Of a stretch of DNA of 64,000 nucleotides, positions 18,006 to 25,658 are shown piece after piece (position 1 is the first letter of the stretch; every line of letters starts with the position of its first letter). Location: positions 62,001-126,000 of the forward strand of contig NZ_NBBJ01000004.1 in NCBI RefSeq assembly GCF_002197665.1, read 5' to 3'. The notes beneath the pieces are model-generated. The model was not told where the DNA came from. It did no database searches and was given only the letters and a program-made list of their open reading frames with translations. This stretch comes from Sphingomonas mucosissima. Lineage in GTDB: Bacteria; Pseudomonadota; Alphaproteobacteria; Sphingomonadales; Sphingomonadaceae. Made by a program: the position numbers and the translations under genes.

Positions 18006-19009
18006 ACAAGCCAGCCGATCACCCGCCGATCCCGCCACGCCGCGTCGGCGTGCTCCTGATCAACCTGGGCACCCCCGATGCCCCCGATGCGCCGTCGGTA
18101 CGGCGCTACCTCGCGGAGTTCCTGTCCGACCCGCGCGTGGTGGAGCTGCCCAAATTGCTGTGGCAGCCGATCCTGCGCGGCGCGGTGCTCACGACGCGGC
18201 CGAAGAAATCGGCCCATGCCTATCAGCAGGTGTGGCGCGAGGACGGCTCGCCGCTCGCCGCGGTCACCCGCGCGCAAGCCAAGGCGCTGGACGGTGCGTT
18301 CGGGCCCGGCGTCACCGTTGATTACGCCATGCGCTATGGCCGTCCCGCGATCGGCGATCGGATCCAGGCGCTGAAGGATGCCGGCTGCGAGCGCATCCTG
18401 CTCGCACCGCTTTATCCGCAATATTCCGGCGCGACGACGGCGACCGCCAATGACAAGGCATTTGCACAGCTGGCTGCGATGCGCTGGCAGCCGGCGGTGC
18501 GCACGCTTCCGCCTTATTATGACGATCCGGCCTATATCGAAGCGCTGAAAACATCGATCGAGGACGGGCTCGCCGCGCTCGATTTCCAGCCCGACGCGAT
18601 ACTGACCAGCTTCCACGGCATGCCACAGCGCACCCTGTTGCTCGGCGACCCTTATTATTGCCACTGCCACAAGACGGCGCGGCTGGTGCAGGCGGCGCTC
18701 GGCCGCGAGGTGACGTTGACCTTTCAGTCCCGGTTCGGGCGCGCAAAATGGCTGGAACCGGCAACCGACGTGGTGTTGGAGGTGCTCCCGGCAAAGGGCA
18801 TCCGCAAGGTCGCCATCGTGGCACCCGGCTTTTCCGCCGATTGCCTCGAAACGCTGGAGGAGCTGGCGATCCGCGGCCGTGAGGCTTTCAAGGCAGCGGG
18901 CGGAACGCATTTTGCTTATCTGCCGTGTCTCAACGACAGCGCCGTGGGCATTGAAATGTTGCGTAATCTGATCGTTCGGGAGCTTGAAGGCTGGGTGTCG
19001 CTTTCGTAG
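18002..19009 (+). CDS. hemH: Ferrochelatase
   Basis: Inserts ferrous iron into protoporphyrin IX (or coproporphyrin in other lineages), the last step of haem synthesis, at the inner membrane face. Landmarks: VGVLLINLGTPDAPDAPSV at the N-terminus, the PLYPQYSGATTAT segment, the active-site SFHGMPQR containing the catalytic His, and FQSRFGRAKWLEPATD. Cys residues in YYCHCHKT and FSADCLETLEEL could relate to an iron-sulfur cluster of the type found in some bacterial ferrochelatases, but I do not claim one. About 335 aa. ATG 18002 overlaps the hydroxylase stop (ATGA). Haem supply would serve the cytochrome and P450 genes nearby. Confidence 0.95.
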   Translation: MNKPADHPPIPPRRVGVLLINLGTPDAPDAPSVRRYLAEFLSDPRVVELPKLLWQPILRGAVLTTRPKKSAHAYQQVWREDGSPLAAVTRAQAKALDGAFGPGVTVDYAMRYGRPAIGDRIQALKDAGCERILLAPLYPQYSGATTATANDKAFAQLAAMRWQPAVRTLPPYYDDPAYIEALKTSIEDGLAALDFQPDAILTSFHGMPQRTLLLGDPYYCHCHKTARLVQAALGREVTLTFQSRFGRAKWLEPATDVVLEVLPAKGIRKVAIVAPGFSADCLETLEELAIRGREAFKAAGGTHFAYLPCLNDSAVGIEMLRNLIVRELEGWVSLS

Positions 19010-19042
19010 CGTCCTGTCGGCTGGAGCGAGGGAGAGCGGAGC

Positions 19043-19765
19043 ATGAAACGGGTAGCGATCGTTACCGGCGGCACACGCGGCATCGGCGAAGCGATCAGCC
19101 TCGCCCTGGAAGACATGGGCCTGACCGTTGCCGCCAATTACGCCGGCAATGACGAGCGCGCCGCCGCTTTCACCGAACGCACTGGGATCCGCACGTACAA
19201 ATGGGACGTCAGCGACCATGACGCGTGCCAGGCGGGTGCCGCGCGGATCGCGGAAGAACTCGGGCCGGTCGACGTCCTCGTCAACAACGCCGGCATCACG
19301 CGCGACGGCACGATCCTGAAGATGACCTATCAGATGTGGAAGGAGGTCATCGATACGAACCTGGGCGGCTGTTTCAACATGGCCAAGGCCGTATTCCCCG
19401 GCATGCGCGAGCGGGGCTGGGGGCGGATCGTCAACATCGGCTCGATCAACGGCCAGGCCGGGCAATATGGGCAAGTGAACTACGCCGCCGCGAAAAGCGG
19501 CATCCACGGCTTCACCAAGGCGCTGGCGCAGGAAGGCGCGCGTGCCGGCGTCACCGTCAACGCGATCGCACCCGGCTATATCGACACCGACATGGTGGCT
19601 GCCGTGCCCGAAGACGTGCTCGACAAAATCGTCGCCAAGATCCCGGTCGGCCGCTTGGGCCAGGCGCACGAAATCGCCCGCGGCGTCGCATTCCTTTGTT
19701 CGGAAGAGGGCGGGTTCGTGACCGGATCGACGCTCTCCATCAATGGTGGCCAGCACATGTACTGA
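19043..19765 (+). CDS. phaB: Acetoacetyl-CoA reductase (PhaB-type SDR)
   Basis: NADPH-dependent reduction of acetoacetyl-CoA to (R)-3-hydroxybutyryl-CoA for polyhydroxyalkanoate storage. At 240 aa it is a classical short-chain dehydrogenase: GGTRGIGEAIS cofactor motif near residue 9, NNAG at about 81, catalytic Ser in NIGSINGQAGQYGQ, and Tyr-Lys in YAAAKSG. The GQAGQYGQVNY and SINGGQHMY C-terminus are PhaB-specific rather than FabG-like. A GGGAGAG Shine-Dalgarno precedes the ATG. No phaA or phaC is within the window, so it is a stand-alone locus. FabG-type activity is the main alternative. Confidence 0.9.
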   Translation: MKRVAIVTGGTRGIGEAISLALEDMGLTVAANYAGNDERAAAFTERTGIRTYKWDVSDHDACQAGAARIAEELGPVDVLVNNAGITRDGTILKMTYQMWKEVIDTNLGGCFNMAKAVFPGMRERGWGRIVNIGSINGQAGQYGQVNYAAAKSGIHGFTKALAQEGARAGVTVNAIAPGYIDTDMVAAVPEDVLDKIVAKIPVGRLGQAHEIARGVAFLCSEEGGFVTGSTLSINGGQHMY

Positions 19766-19965
19766 CGATCGGGGGTGGCGCCTGGGCGAGGCGCCGCCGA
19801 GTTCCGGCCACTCATCAACGGCCAATACCGGAACCGCTTCGCCCGAGCGCCATCCCACCATGCCGCAACGCACAAAGCGCCGCGCTCCCGTCCGCCAGAA
19901 CCGCCCTGCACTGATCGACCGCTTGCATTGAGCTGCCACAGCCATCTTCGTGGATGCTCGCCGTT

Positions 19966-20000
19966 GATCGATAAAATCGATCGTCCCCAGTGATTATAAC
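19966..20000 (+). promoter_or_regulatory. OxyR-like palindrome and -10 box upstream of ahpC
   Basis: A perfect 7-bp inverted repeat, GATCGAT-AAA-ATCGATC, spans 19966-19982. It is followed at 19995-20000 by TATAAC, a good -10 hexamer, preceded by TG one base further up. The place where a -35 box should lie (19972-19977, TAAAAT) is inside the palindrome and is a poor -35 match, which is the arrangement expected when an activator such as OxyR recruits polymerase. The site is about 60 bases before the ahpC start. Assignment to OxyR is inference. Confidence 0.5.
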
Positions 20001-20060
20001 CGGTTCAATCACTTGCTGCGGCGCACTATCTGGGCGTCACGTTCACGCAAGGAGATACGC

Positions 20061-20624
20061 ATGTCGCTTATCGGCACGACCATCAAGCCGTTCGAGACCC
20101 AGGCCTATAAGGAAGGCAAGTTCATCACCGTCACCGACGCGGACACGCGCGGCAAGTGGGCGGTGTTCTTCTTCTATCCGGCCGACTTCACCTTCGTGTG
20201 CCCGACCGAGCTGGAGGACCTCGCCGATCATTACGAGACGTTCCAGAAGATGGGCGTCGAGATCTATTCGGTGTCGACCGATACGCATTTCAGCCACAAG
20301 GCATGGCACGATACCTCGCCGGCGATCGGCAAGATCAAGTTCACCATGCTGGGCGACCAGAACCACACCATCTCGAACAACTTCGACATCCTGCGCGCCG
20401 GCCAGGGCCTGGCCGATCGCGGCACGTTCGTGGTTGATCCCGACGGCGTGATCCAGCTGATGGAAGTGACCAGCGAGGGCGTCGGCCGCAACGCGGTTGA
20501 GCTGCTGCGCAAGATCAAGGCGGCGCAGTACATCGCGGCGCACCCGGGCGAGGTTTGCCCGGCGAAGTGGGAAGAGGGTGAAACCACGCTCGCCCCGTCG
20601 CTCGACCTCGTCGGCAAGATCTAA
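20061..20624 (+). CDS. ahpC: Alkyl hydroperoxide reductase subunit C (typical 2-Cys peroxiredoxin)
   Basis: Reduces hydrogen peroxide, organic peroxides and peroxynitrite in the cytoplasm. The peroxidatic Cys47 lies in [10 protein letters not shown] and the resolving Cys166 in [10 protein letters not shown], the same positions as in the Escherichia coli enzyme. Length 187 aa is standard. Start at 20061 is supported by the AAGGAGAT ribosome site; an in-frame start further up has none. It is followed by ahpF after 236 bases, with a repeat hairpin (copy 3) in between, so the two may be co-transcribed with the hairpin adjusting their ratio. Confidence 0.97.
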   Translation: MSLIGTTIKPFETQAYKEGKFITVTDADTRGKWAVFFFYPADFTFVCPTELEDLADHYETFQKMGVEIYSVSTDTHFSHKAWHDTSPAIGKIKFTMLGDQNHTISNNFDILRAGQGLADRGTFVVDPDGVIQLMEVTSEGVGRNAVELLRKIKAAQYIAAHPGEVCPAKWEEGETTLAPSLDLVGKI

Positions 20625-20681
20625 GCCTAACCGTTCAGTATCGCGGACGGGGCTGCGTATCCGCCCCGTCCACCGCACGTC

Positions 20682-20711
20682 CGTCATGCCGGGCTAACCC
20701 CCGGCGTGACG
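20682..20711. repeat. Dispersed palindrome copy 3 (ahpC-ahpF gap)
   Basis: Inverted repeat CGTCATGCCGGG / CCCGGCGTGACG with a 6-base loop and one wobble pair. It lies 57 bases after ahpC and well before ahpF. A hairpin here in the transcript could protect the 3' end of ahpC message. It shares ends and core with the other copies. Confidence 0.65.
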
Positions 20712-20860
20712 CGATTGAGTGGCGGAACCGCCCGCCACCCCAGACCTTATCTGCCCTCACGCCAGCGGTGCGGCGCCACTCCCCCCGCGTCCCCTCCCCC
20801 CCTTGTGCGCGGGGCCGCACCGCTGACGTGAAGGCAGCCACCAACTCCCAGGAGGGCTCG

Positions 20861-22438
20861 ATGCTCGACAATAATCTCAAGACCCAGCTCAAGGGCTATC
20901 TCGCCAACATCCGCCAGCCGATCGAGCTGGTCGCCTCCGCTGACGATCGCGCCAAGTCGCGCGAGATGCTGGAGCTGCTGGACGAGATCGCCGCCCTGTC
21001 CGATCAGGTCAGCGTCATCCGCGCCGACGACGATCAGCGCCGCCCCTCGTTCCTGATCCGCCGTGTCGGCACCGATGTCGCCGTGCGCTTCGCCGGCGTG
21101 CCGCTGGGGCACGAGTTCACCTCGCTCGTCCTCGCCTTGCTCCAGGTCGGCGGTCACCCGCCCAAGCTGTCGCAGGAAGTGATCGACCAGGTCCAGGCGC
21201 TCGACGGCGACTATCAGTTCGAAAGCTATTTCTCGCTCACCTGCCAGAACTGCCCCGATGTGGTGCAGGCGCTGAACCTGATGAGCGTGCTCAACCCGCG
21301 CATTCGTCACGTCGCCATCGAAGGCGGCGCGTTCCAGCAGGAGGTCGAGGCGCGGCAGATCATGTCGGTGCCGGCGATCTTCCTCAATGGCGAGCCGTTC
21401 GCGCAGGGCCGCATGGACGTCGAGCAGATCGTCGCGAAGCTCGATACCGGCGCCTCAGCACGTGCCGCCGAGAAGATCGCAGCCAAGGAGCCGTTCGAAG
21501 TGCTGGTGGTCGGCGGCGGCCCCGCCGGCGCAGCCGCTGCGATCTATTCGGCACGCAAGGGCATCCGCACCGGCATCGCCACCGAGCGGTTCGGCGGCCA
21601 GGTGCTCGACACCATGGCGATCGAGAATTTCATCTCGGTGAGCCACACCGAAGGGCCCAAGCTCGTCGCGCAGCTCGAGCAGCATGTCGGCGATTATGAC
21701 GTCGACGTGATGAACCTGCAGAAGGCGGCCAAGCTCGTCCCTGCTGCCCGCGAGGGCGGTCTCCACGAAGTGACGCTCGAAAGCGGCGCGACGCTGAAGG
21801 CACGTACCGTGATCCTGTCGACCGGCGCGCGCTGGCGCCAGATGAACGTGCCGGGCGAGGACCAGTATCGCAACAAGGGCGTGACCTATTGCCCGCACTG
21901 CGACGGTCCGCTGTTCAAGGGCAAGCGCGTGGCGGTGATCGGCGGCGGCAATTCGGGCGTCGAGGCAGCGATCGATCTTGCCGGCATCGTCGCGCATGTC
22001 ACGCTGATCGAATACGACCGCGATCTGCGCGCCGACGCGGTGCTTCAGCGCAAGCTCGCCAGCCTGCCCAACGTGAAGGTCATCACCTCCGCGCTCACCA
22101 CCGAGGTAAAGGGCGACGGCAGCAAGGTCGTGGCGCTCACCTATAAGGATCGCAACCACGATACGCTGCACGAGATTGAGCTGGAGGGCATCTTCGTCCA
22201 GATCGGCCTCGTTCCCAACACCGAATGGCTGAGGGACGCAGTGGCACTGTCGACCCGCGGCGAGATCGAGATCGATCACCGCGGCGAAACCTCGCAGCCC
22301 GGCATCTTTGCCGCCGGCGATTGCACAACCGTTCCGTACAAGCAGATCGTGATCGCCATGGGTGAAGGCTCCAAGGCCTCGCTCTCGGCCTTCGATTACC
22401 TCATCCGCCTGCCCGCGGATCTCGCCGAAGCGGCCTGA
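20861..22438 (+). CDS. ahpF: Alkyl hydroperoxide reductase subunit F
   Basis: NADH-dependent flavoprotein disulfide reductase that regenerates AhpC. The N-terminal domain is a double thioredoxin fold with the CxxC pair in [10 protein letters not shown], and the C-terminal domain resembles thioredoxin reductase: [19 protein letters not shown] for FAD, the CxxC pair in [29 protein letters not shown] for NADH, and the terminal [16 protein letters not shown]. All four redox Cys are present. Start at 20861 has a GGAGGG Shine-Dalgarno; it gives 525 aa, the normal AhpF length. Regulation is likely shared with ahpC. Confidence 0.97.
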   Translation: MLDNNLKTQLKGYLANIRQPIELVASADDRAKSREMLELLDEIAALSDQVSVIRADDDQRRPSFLIRRVGTDVAVRFAGVPLGHEFTSLVLALLQVGGHPPKLSQEVIDQVQALDGDYQFESYFSLTCQNCPDVVQALNLMSVLNPRIRHVAIEGGAFQQEVEARQIMSVPAIFLNGEPFAQGRMDVEQIVAKLDTGASARAAEKIAAKEPFEVLVVGGGPAGAAAAIYSARKGIRTGIATERFGGQVLDTMAIENFISVSHTEGPKLVAQLEQHVGDYDVDVMNLQKAAKLVPAAREGGLHEVTLESGATLKARTVILSTGARWRQMNVPGEDQYRNKGVTYCPHCDGPLFKGKRVAVIGGGNSGVEAAIDLAGIVAHVTLIEYDRDLRADAVLQRKLASLPNVKVITSALTTEVKGDGSKVVALTYKDRNHDTLHEIELEGIFVQIGLVPNTEWLRDAVALSTRGEIEIDHRGETSQPGIFAAGDCTTVPYKQIVIAMGEGSKASLSAFDYLIRLPADLAEAA

Positions 22439-22448
22439 TCCAACCCCC

Positions 22449-22490
22449 CGTCACCCCGGCCTTGTGCCGGGGTCCAGTCCGGCATGACGG
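22449..22490. repeat. Dispersed palindrome copy 4
   Basis: Palindromic block between ahpF and the next epimerase gene, both on the plus strand. The inner palindrome ACCCCGGC-CTTGT-GCCGGGGT occupies 22453-22473, and the block ends with GGCATGACGG, matching the outer ends of other copies. No T-run follows. Confidence 0.65.
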
Positions 22491-22559
22491 ATCGCCCTTG
22501 TCTTAAGCGCGCGGCAATGCTCCTGCGCTACCGCGCGCGTCGGACAAGGGAGCGACAAC

Positions 22560-23540
22560 ATGGCCTATCTCGTCACCGGCGCGGCCGGCTTCATCGGCGC
22601 GGCCGTTGCACAGCGGTTGCTCGATCGTGGCGAGCAGGTGGTCGGGATCGACAACCTCAACGATTATTATTCCGTCCAGCTGAAGCGTGATCGCCTCGCG
22701 CTGCTGACGCCGCACCCTGGCTTCACCTTCGCCGAGGTCGATATCGCGGACAACGCGGCGCTCACCGCCGCGCTCGCCCCGCACCCGATCACCCACATCG
22801 TCCACCTCGCCGCCCAGGCGGGCGTTCGCTACTCGCTCACCAACCCGCATGCCTATGTGCAGTCGAACTTGGTCGGGCAGGTCAACATGCTGGAATACGC
22901 CCGCAGCCGCGATGGTCTGATGTCGATGAGCTACGCTTCGTCCAGCTCGGTCTACGGCGGCAACACCAAGATGCCGTTCGCCGAGGACGACCGCGTCGAT
23001 GCCCCGATCTCGCTCTACGCCGCCACCAAGAAGGCCGACGAGCTGATGGGCAACGTCTATGCCCATCTCTATCGGCTGCCGCTGACAGGTCTGAGGTTCT
23101 TCACCGTCTATGGCCCATGGGGCCGCCCGGACATGGCATTGTGGCTGTTCACCGACGCGATCCTGAAGGGCGAGCCGATCCGCGTCTTCAACCACGGCGA
23201 CATGCGCCGCGACTTTACCTTCATCGACGACATCGTCGCGGGCGTGATCGCGGTGACGGACAACCCGCCCGCCGATGCCGGCACCAACCCGCCCCACCGC
23301 CTCTACAACATCGGCAACAACAAGCCCGAACAGCTCCTGCGCATGATCGACGTGCTCGAGGACGCGATCGGCATCAAGGCGGTCCGCAGCCTCGAGCCGA
23401 TGCAGCCCGGCGACGTCCCCGCCACCTACGCCGACATCACGGCGATCAGCCGTGACCACGGCTTCGCGCCCACCACCCCGATCGAGATCGGCATTCCGCG
23501 CTTCGTGGATTGGTTCAAGGGCTATCACGGCCTGAGCTGA
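22560..23540 (+). CDS. UDP-glucuronate 4-epimerase-like NAD-dependent epimerase
   Basis: Extended SDR of 326 aa that most likely interconverts UDP-glucuronate and UDP-galacturonate for capsule, LPS or sphingolipid headgroup synthesis. The Rossmann motif TGAAGFIGAAVAQRLL lies at the N-terminus, followed by DNLNDYYSVQLKRDRLALL, a segment typical of GlcA epimerases (CapI/LpsL type), then HLAAQAGVRYSL, SSSSVYGGN, the catalytic YAATKKADEL, and VYGPWGRPDMAL. These latter motifs separate it from GalE. In sphingomonads, glucuronate and galacturonate occur in glycosphingolipids, so a role there is attractive but unproven. It has its own upstream gap with a repeat. Confidence 0.85.
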   Translation: MAYLVTGAAGFIGAAVAQRLLDRGEQVVGIDNLNDYYSVQLKRDRLALLTPHPGFTFAEVDIADNAALTAALAPHPITHIVHLAAQAGVRYSLTNPHAYVQSNLVGQVNMLEYARSRDGLMSMSYASSSSVYGGNTKMPFAEDDRVDAPISLYAATKKADELMGNVYAHLYRLPLTGLRFFTVYGPWGRPDMALWLFTDAILKGEPIRVFNHGDMRRDFTFIDDIVAGVIAVTDNPPADAGTNPPHRLYNIGNNKPEQLLRMIDVLEDAIGIKAVRSLEPMQPGDVPATYADITAISRDHGFAPTTPIEIGIPRFVDWFKGYHGLS

Positions 23541-23578
23541 GCGGCTCGCTCAACACGCAACCTCAGCCCTGGACAATA

Positions 23579-23676
23579 CGTCACCCCGGCCCTGTGCGGG
23601 GGTCCAGCCTTCCGCAAACCCGTTCGGCCTTAGAGCCCGCGGAACCCTGGATGCCGGGACAGGCCCGGCATGACGG
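23579..23676. repeat. Dispersed palindrome copy 5 (long form)
   Basis: Begins CGTCACCCCGGCCCTGTGC and ends with ATGCCGGGACAGGCCCGGCATGACGG-like sequence, where two short palindromes flank a spacer containing TTCCGCAAACCCG. This is the long form of the family. It lies in the 345-base gap between the UDP-sugar epimerase and the endolysin gene; apart from copies 5 and 6 I see nothing coding in that gap. Confidence 0.65.
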
Positions 23677-23709
23677 AGGCTGTTGTCCAGACGCCCAACC
23701 CACCCCGCG

Positions 23710-23803
23710 CGTCATCCCGGACTTGATCCGGGATCCATGGTTCCGCAAACGCCCATCCAGAGAGCTCGCGGCACGTTGGAGCCCGGCGCAAGGCTGGGAT
23801 GAC
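23710..23803. repeat. Dispersed palindrome copy 6 (long form)
   Basis: Second long-form copy, directly after copy 5, starting CGTCATCCCGGACTTGATCC and ending GGCTGGGATGAC. It again includes a TTCCGCAAAC spacer string. The two copies in tandem fill most of the space upstream of the lysis genes. Confidence 0.65.
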
Positions 23804-23885
23804 TTTTACGGCGCCAACGCCGCCACTGTCCTACACGCCGCCCGCCAATGTATGTTCCCTATACGTTCTCATAGCGGAGGGAAAC

Positions 23886-24422
23886 ATGATCGACGACCTG
23901 ATCGACACAGTGATCGACCGCGAAGGCGGCTACACCAACCATCCCGCAGACCGCGGCGGCGCGACTCGCTGGGGCGTCACCGAAGCGGTCGCGCGCGCGA
24001 ACGGCTATGCCGGCGACATGCGCCACTTTACCCGAGAAGCCGCCGCCGCCATCTACCGCCGTATATACTGGCAGCGCCCGCGCTTCGATCAGGTCGCGAC
24101 CCGCGCGCCGCTGATCGCTGCCGAATTGTTCGACACGGGCGTCATCATGGGCCCGGCGGTTGCGACCGGCTTTCTCCAGCGCGCGCTCAACGCGCTGAAC
24201 CGCGGCGCGCGCGACTATCCTGACGTGCTGCTCGACGGGCGCATCGGCCCGCAAACCCTCGCAGCGCTCGACGGTTTCCTCCGGACGCGCGGCGTCACCG
24301 GCGAAACGGTGCTGCTCAAGGCGATCGAGGCGCTGCAGGGCGAACGCTATCTCTCGCTCGCCGAACAGCGCCCCGCGAACGAAGCGTTCCTGTACGGCTG
24401 GCTCGCCGACCGGATCGGCTGA
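23886..24422 (+). CDS. GH108-family N-acetylmuramidase (endolysin, ZliS-like)
   Basis: Predicted peptidoglycan muramidase of 178 aa, the lysozyme-type endolysin family found in phages and gene transfer agents. The catalytic Glu13 sits in the signature REGGYTNHPADRGGATRWG, and the C-terminal part has the peptidoglycan-binding-like LLDGRIGPQTLAAL segment. No signal peptide is visible, so export must depend on the holin encoded 13 bases downstream. A GGAGGGAAAC ribosome site precedes the ATG at 23886; earlier in-frame starts lie in the repeat. No phage structural, packaging or integrase genes are near, which makes this an orphan lysis gene. Confidence 0.85.
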   Translation: MIDDLIDTVIDREGGYTNHPADRGGATRWGVTEAVARANGYAGDMRHFTREAAAAIYRRIYWQRPRFDQVATRAPLIAAELFDTGVIMGPAVATGFLQRALNALNRGARDYPDVLLDGRIGPQTLAALDGFLRTRGVTGETVLLKAIEALQGERYLSLAEQRPANEAFLYGWLADRIG

Positions 24423-24435
24423 GGGGAGGACGAAC

Positions 24436-24843
24436 ATGACATTGCTCGACACGCTCATTGGCCCGCTCGCAGCGCTGATCGACAAGATCGTGCCCGATCC
24501 GAAGGCACGCGAAGCGGCAAAGCTGGAGCTGCTGCGGCTCGAAGGATCGCAGGAACTCGAACGGCTGACGGCGCAGATGGCGGCCGTGGTGACGGAGGCC
24601 GGCTCGCCCGATCCCTGGACCAGCCGCGCGCGCCCCAGCTTCCTCTACGTCATGTACGTGCTGCTGCTCTGGTCGATCCCGATGGGCATCATCGCCGCGA
24701 TCCGCCCCGCCACGGCAGAGGCGATCGCGCGCGGCATGAACGCGTACCTCACCGGCATCCCCGAACCGCTCTATGCGCTCTTCGGCACGGGATACCTCGG
24801 CTACACCGTGGCGCGCGAATGGGGGAAGGCGAAGGCGCGGTAA
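24436..24843 (+). CDS. Three-TM holin of gene-transfer-agent type
   Basis: Membrane protein of 135 aa resembling the holins annotated for release of gene transfer agents. It has an N-terminal amphipathic helix with LIDKIVPDPKAREAAKLEL, then the charged Glu-rich helix, then the WTSRARPSFLYVMYVLLLW segment leading into membrane helices around residues 68-90 and 108-126. The PDPW-x-SRARP-type sequence before the first strong helix is characteristic of this family. It lies immediately after the GH108 endolysin gene with a GGGGAGG ribosome site, forming a two-gene lysis cassette. Family assignment is good; participation in a gene transfer agent is inference. Confidence 0.75.
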   Translation: MTLLDTLIGPLAALIDKIVPDPKAREAAKLELLRLEGSQELERLTAQMAAVVTEAGSPDPWTSRARPSFLYVMYVLLLWSIPMGIIAAIRPATAEAIARGMNAYLTGIPEPLYALFGTGYLGYTVAREWGKAKAR

Positions 24844-24854
24844 GCGGTCGGCGT

Positions 24855-24900
24855 GAATGTTGAGGCGCCCGGCTGGAAACGCGCCAGCGCCTCAACATTC
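24855..24900. other. Perfect 14-bp inverted repeat between the holin and hslV genes
   Basis: Arms GAATGTTGAGGCGC (24855-24868) and GCGCCTCAACATTC (24887-24900) are exact reverse complements with an 18-base loop. The end of the right arm, CTCAACATTC, is followed at once by a second TCTCAACATTCG copy, giving a short direct repeat. No T-run follows, so it is not a standard terminator. It may be an RNA hairpin or a protein-binding site; its role is unknown. Confidence 0.6.
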
Positions 24901-25008
24901 TCAACATTCGCGCCAACAAACCCGTCCCTAACCGTCGTGCGATCGGCACAGGGGATCAAGCGGCGAGGCCCCTGTTGCATGCCCGCAGGACACCCTACAT
25001 GCCGCCCC

Positions 25009-25572
25009 ATGAGTGAACAAAGCAGCATGCCCGTGTGGCACGGCACGACGATCCTGTCGGTGCGTCGGGGCGGGAAAGTGGTCGTCGCCGGCGACGGCCA
25101 GGTATCGATGGGCCAGACGGTGATGAAGCCGAACGCGCGCAAGGTCCGCACGCTCGGCCCCGAGGGCAAGGTGATCGCCGGTTTCGCCGGCGCGACGGCC
25201 GACGCCTTTACCCTGTTCGAGCGGCTCGAGGCGAAGCTGGAGCGCCACCAGGGCCATCTGATGCGGGCCGCGGTGGAACTGGCCAAGGATTGGCGGACGG
25301 ACAAATATCTCCGCAACCTCGAGGCGATGATGATCGTCGCCGACAGAGACGTGACGCTGATCCTCACCGGCAATGGCGACGTGCTGGAGCCAGAAGCGGG
25401 CGTTGCCGCGATCGGCTCGGGCGGCAATTTCGCGCTCGCCGCTGCGCGCGCTTTGGTCGACTATGAAAAGGACGCCGAAGTGATCTGCCGCAAGGCAATG
25501 GGCATCGCCGCGGAGGTCTGCGTTTACACCAACGATCGGCTGGTGGTGGAAACGCTCGACAGCGCGACCTGA
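25009..25572 (+). CDS. hslV: ATP-dependent protease proteolytic subunit HslV
   Basis: Threonine protease subunit of the HslUV (ClpQY) complex in the cytoplasm. The mature protein begins at Thr13 after a short propeptide [12 protein letters not shown], as is usual in alphaproteobacteria; [10 protein letters not shown] starts the active enzyme, and [34 protein letters not shown] and [15 protein letters not shown] follow. About 187 aa. The start at 25009 is chosen for the propeptide; an alternative at 25027 would leave only six residues before Thr. Neither has a clear Shine-Dalgarno, which is unusual here. The partner ATPase gene hslU is not in the window, although it commonly adjoins hslV. Confidence 0.95.
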   Translation: MSEQSSMPVWHGTTILSVRRGGKVVVAGDGQVSMGQTVMKPNARKVRTLGPEGKVIAGFAGATADAFTLFERLEAKLERHQGHLMRAAVELAKDWRTDKYLRNLEAMMIVADRDVTLILTGNGDVLEPEAGVAAIGSGGNFALAAARALVDYEKDAEVICRKAMGIAAEVCVYTNDRLVVETLDSAT

Positions 25573-25658
25573 GCCACCGCGTCTGGTTGCGACGGATTGC
25601 GCTGGAGCAGCGGCTAAGCGCTTGTCTTCCGGCGCGGGTCCGTCCAATCACGGCGGCC

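Noticed and set aside
17585..19945. Minus-strand open frame of 786 codons
   Set aside because: Lies antisense to the molybdenum hydroxylase, hemH and phaB genes, all with firm motifs. The translated sequence shows no domain.
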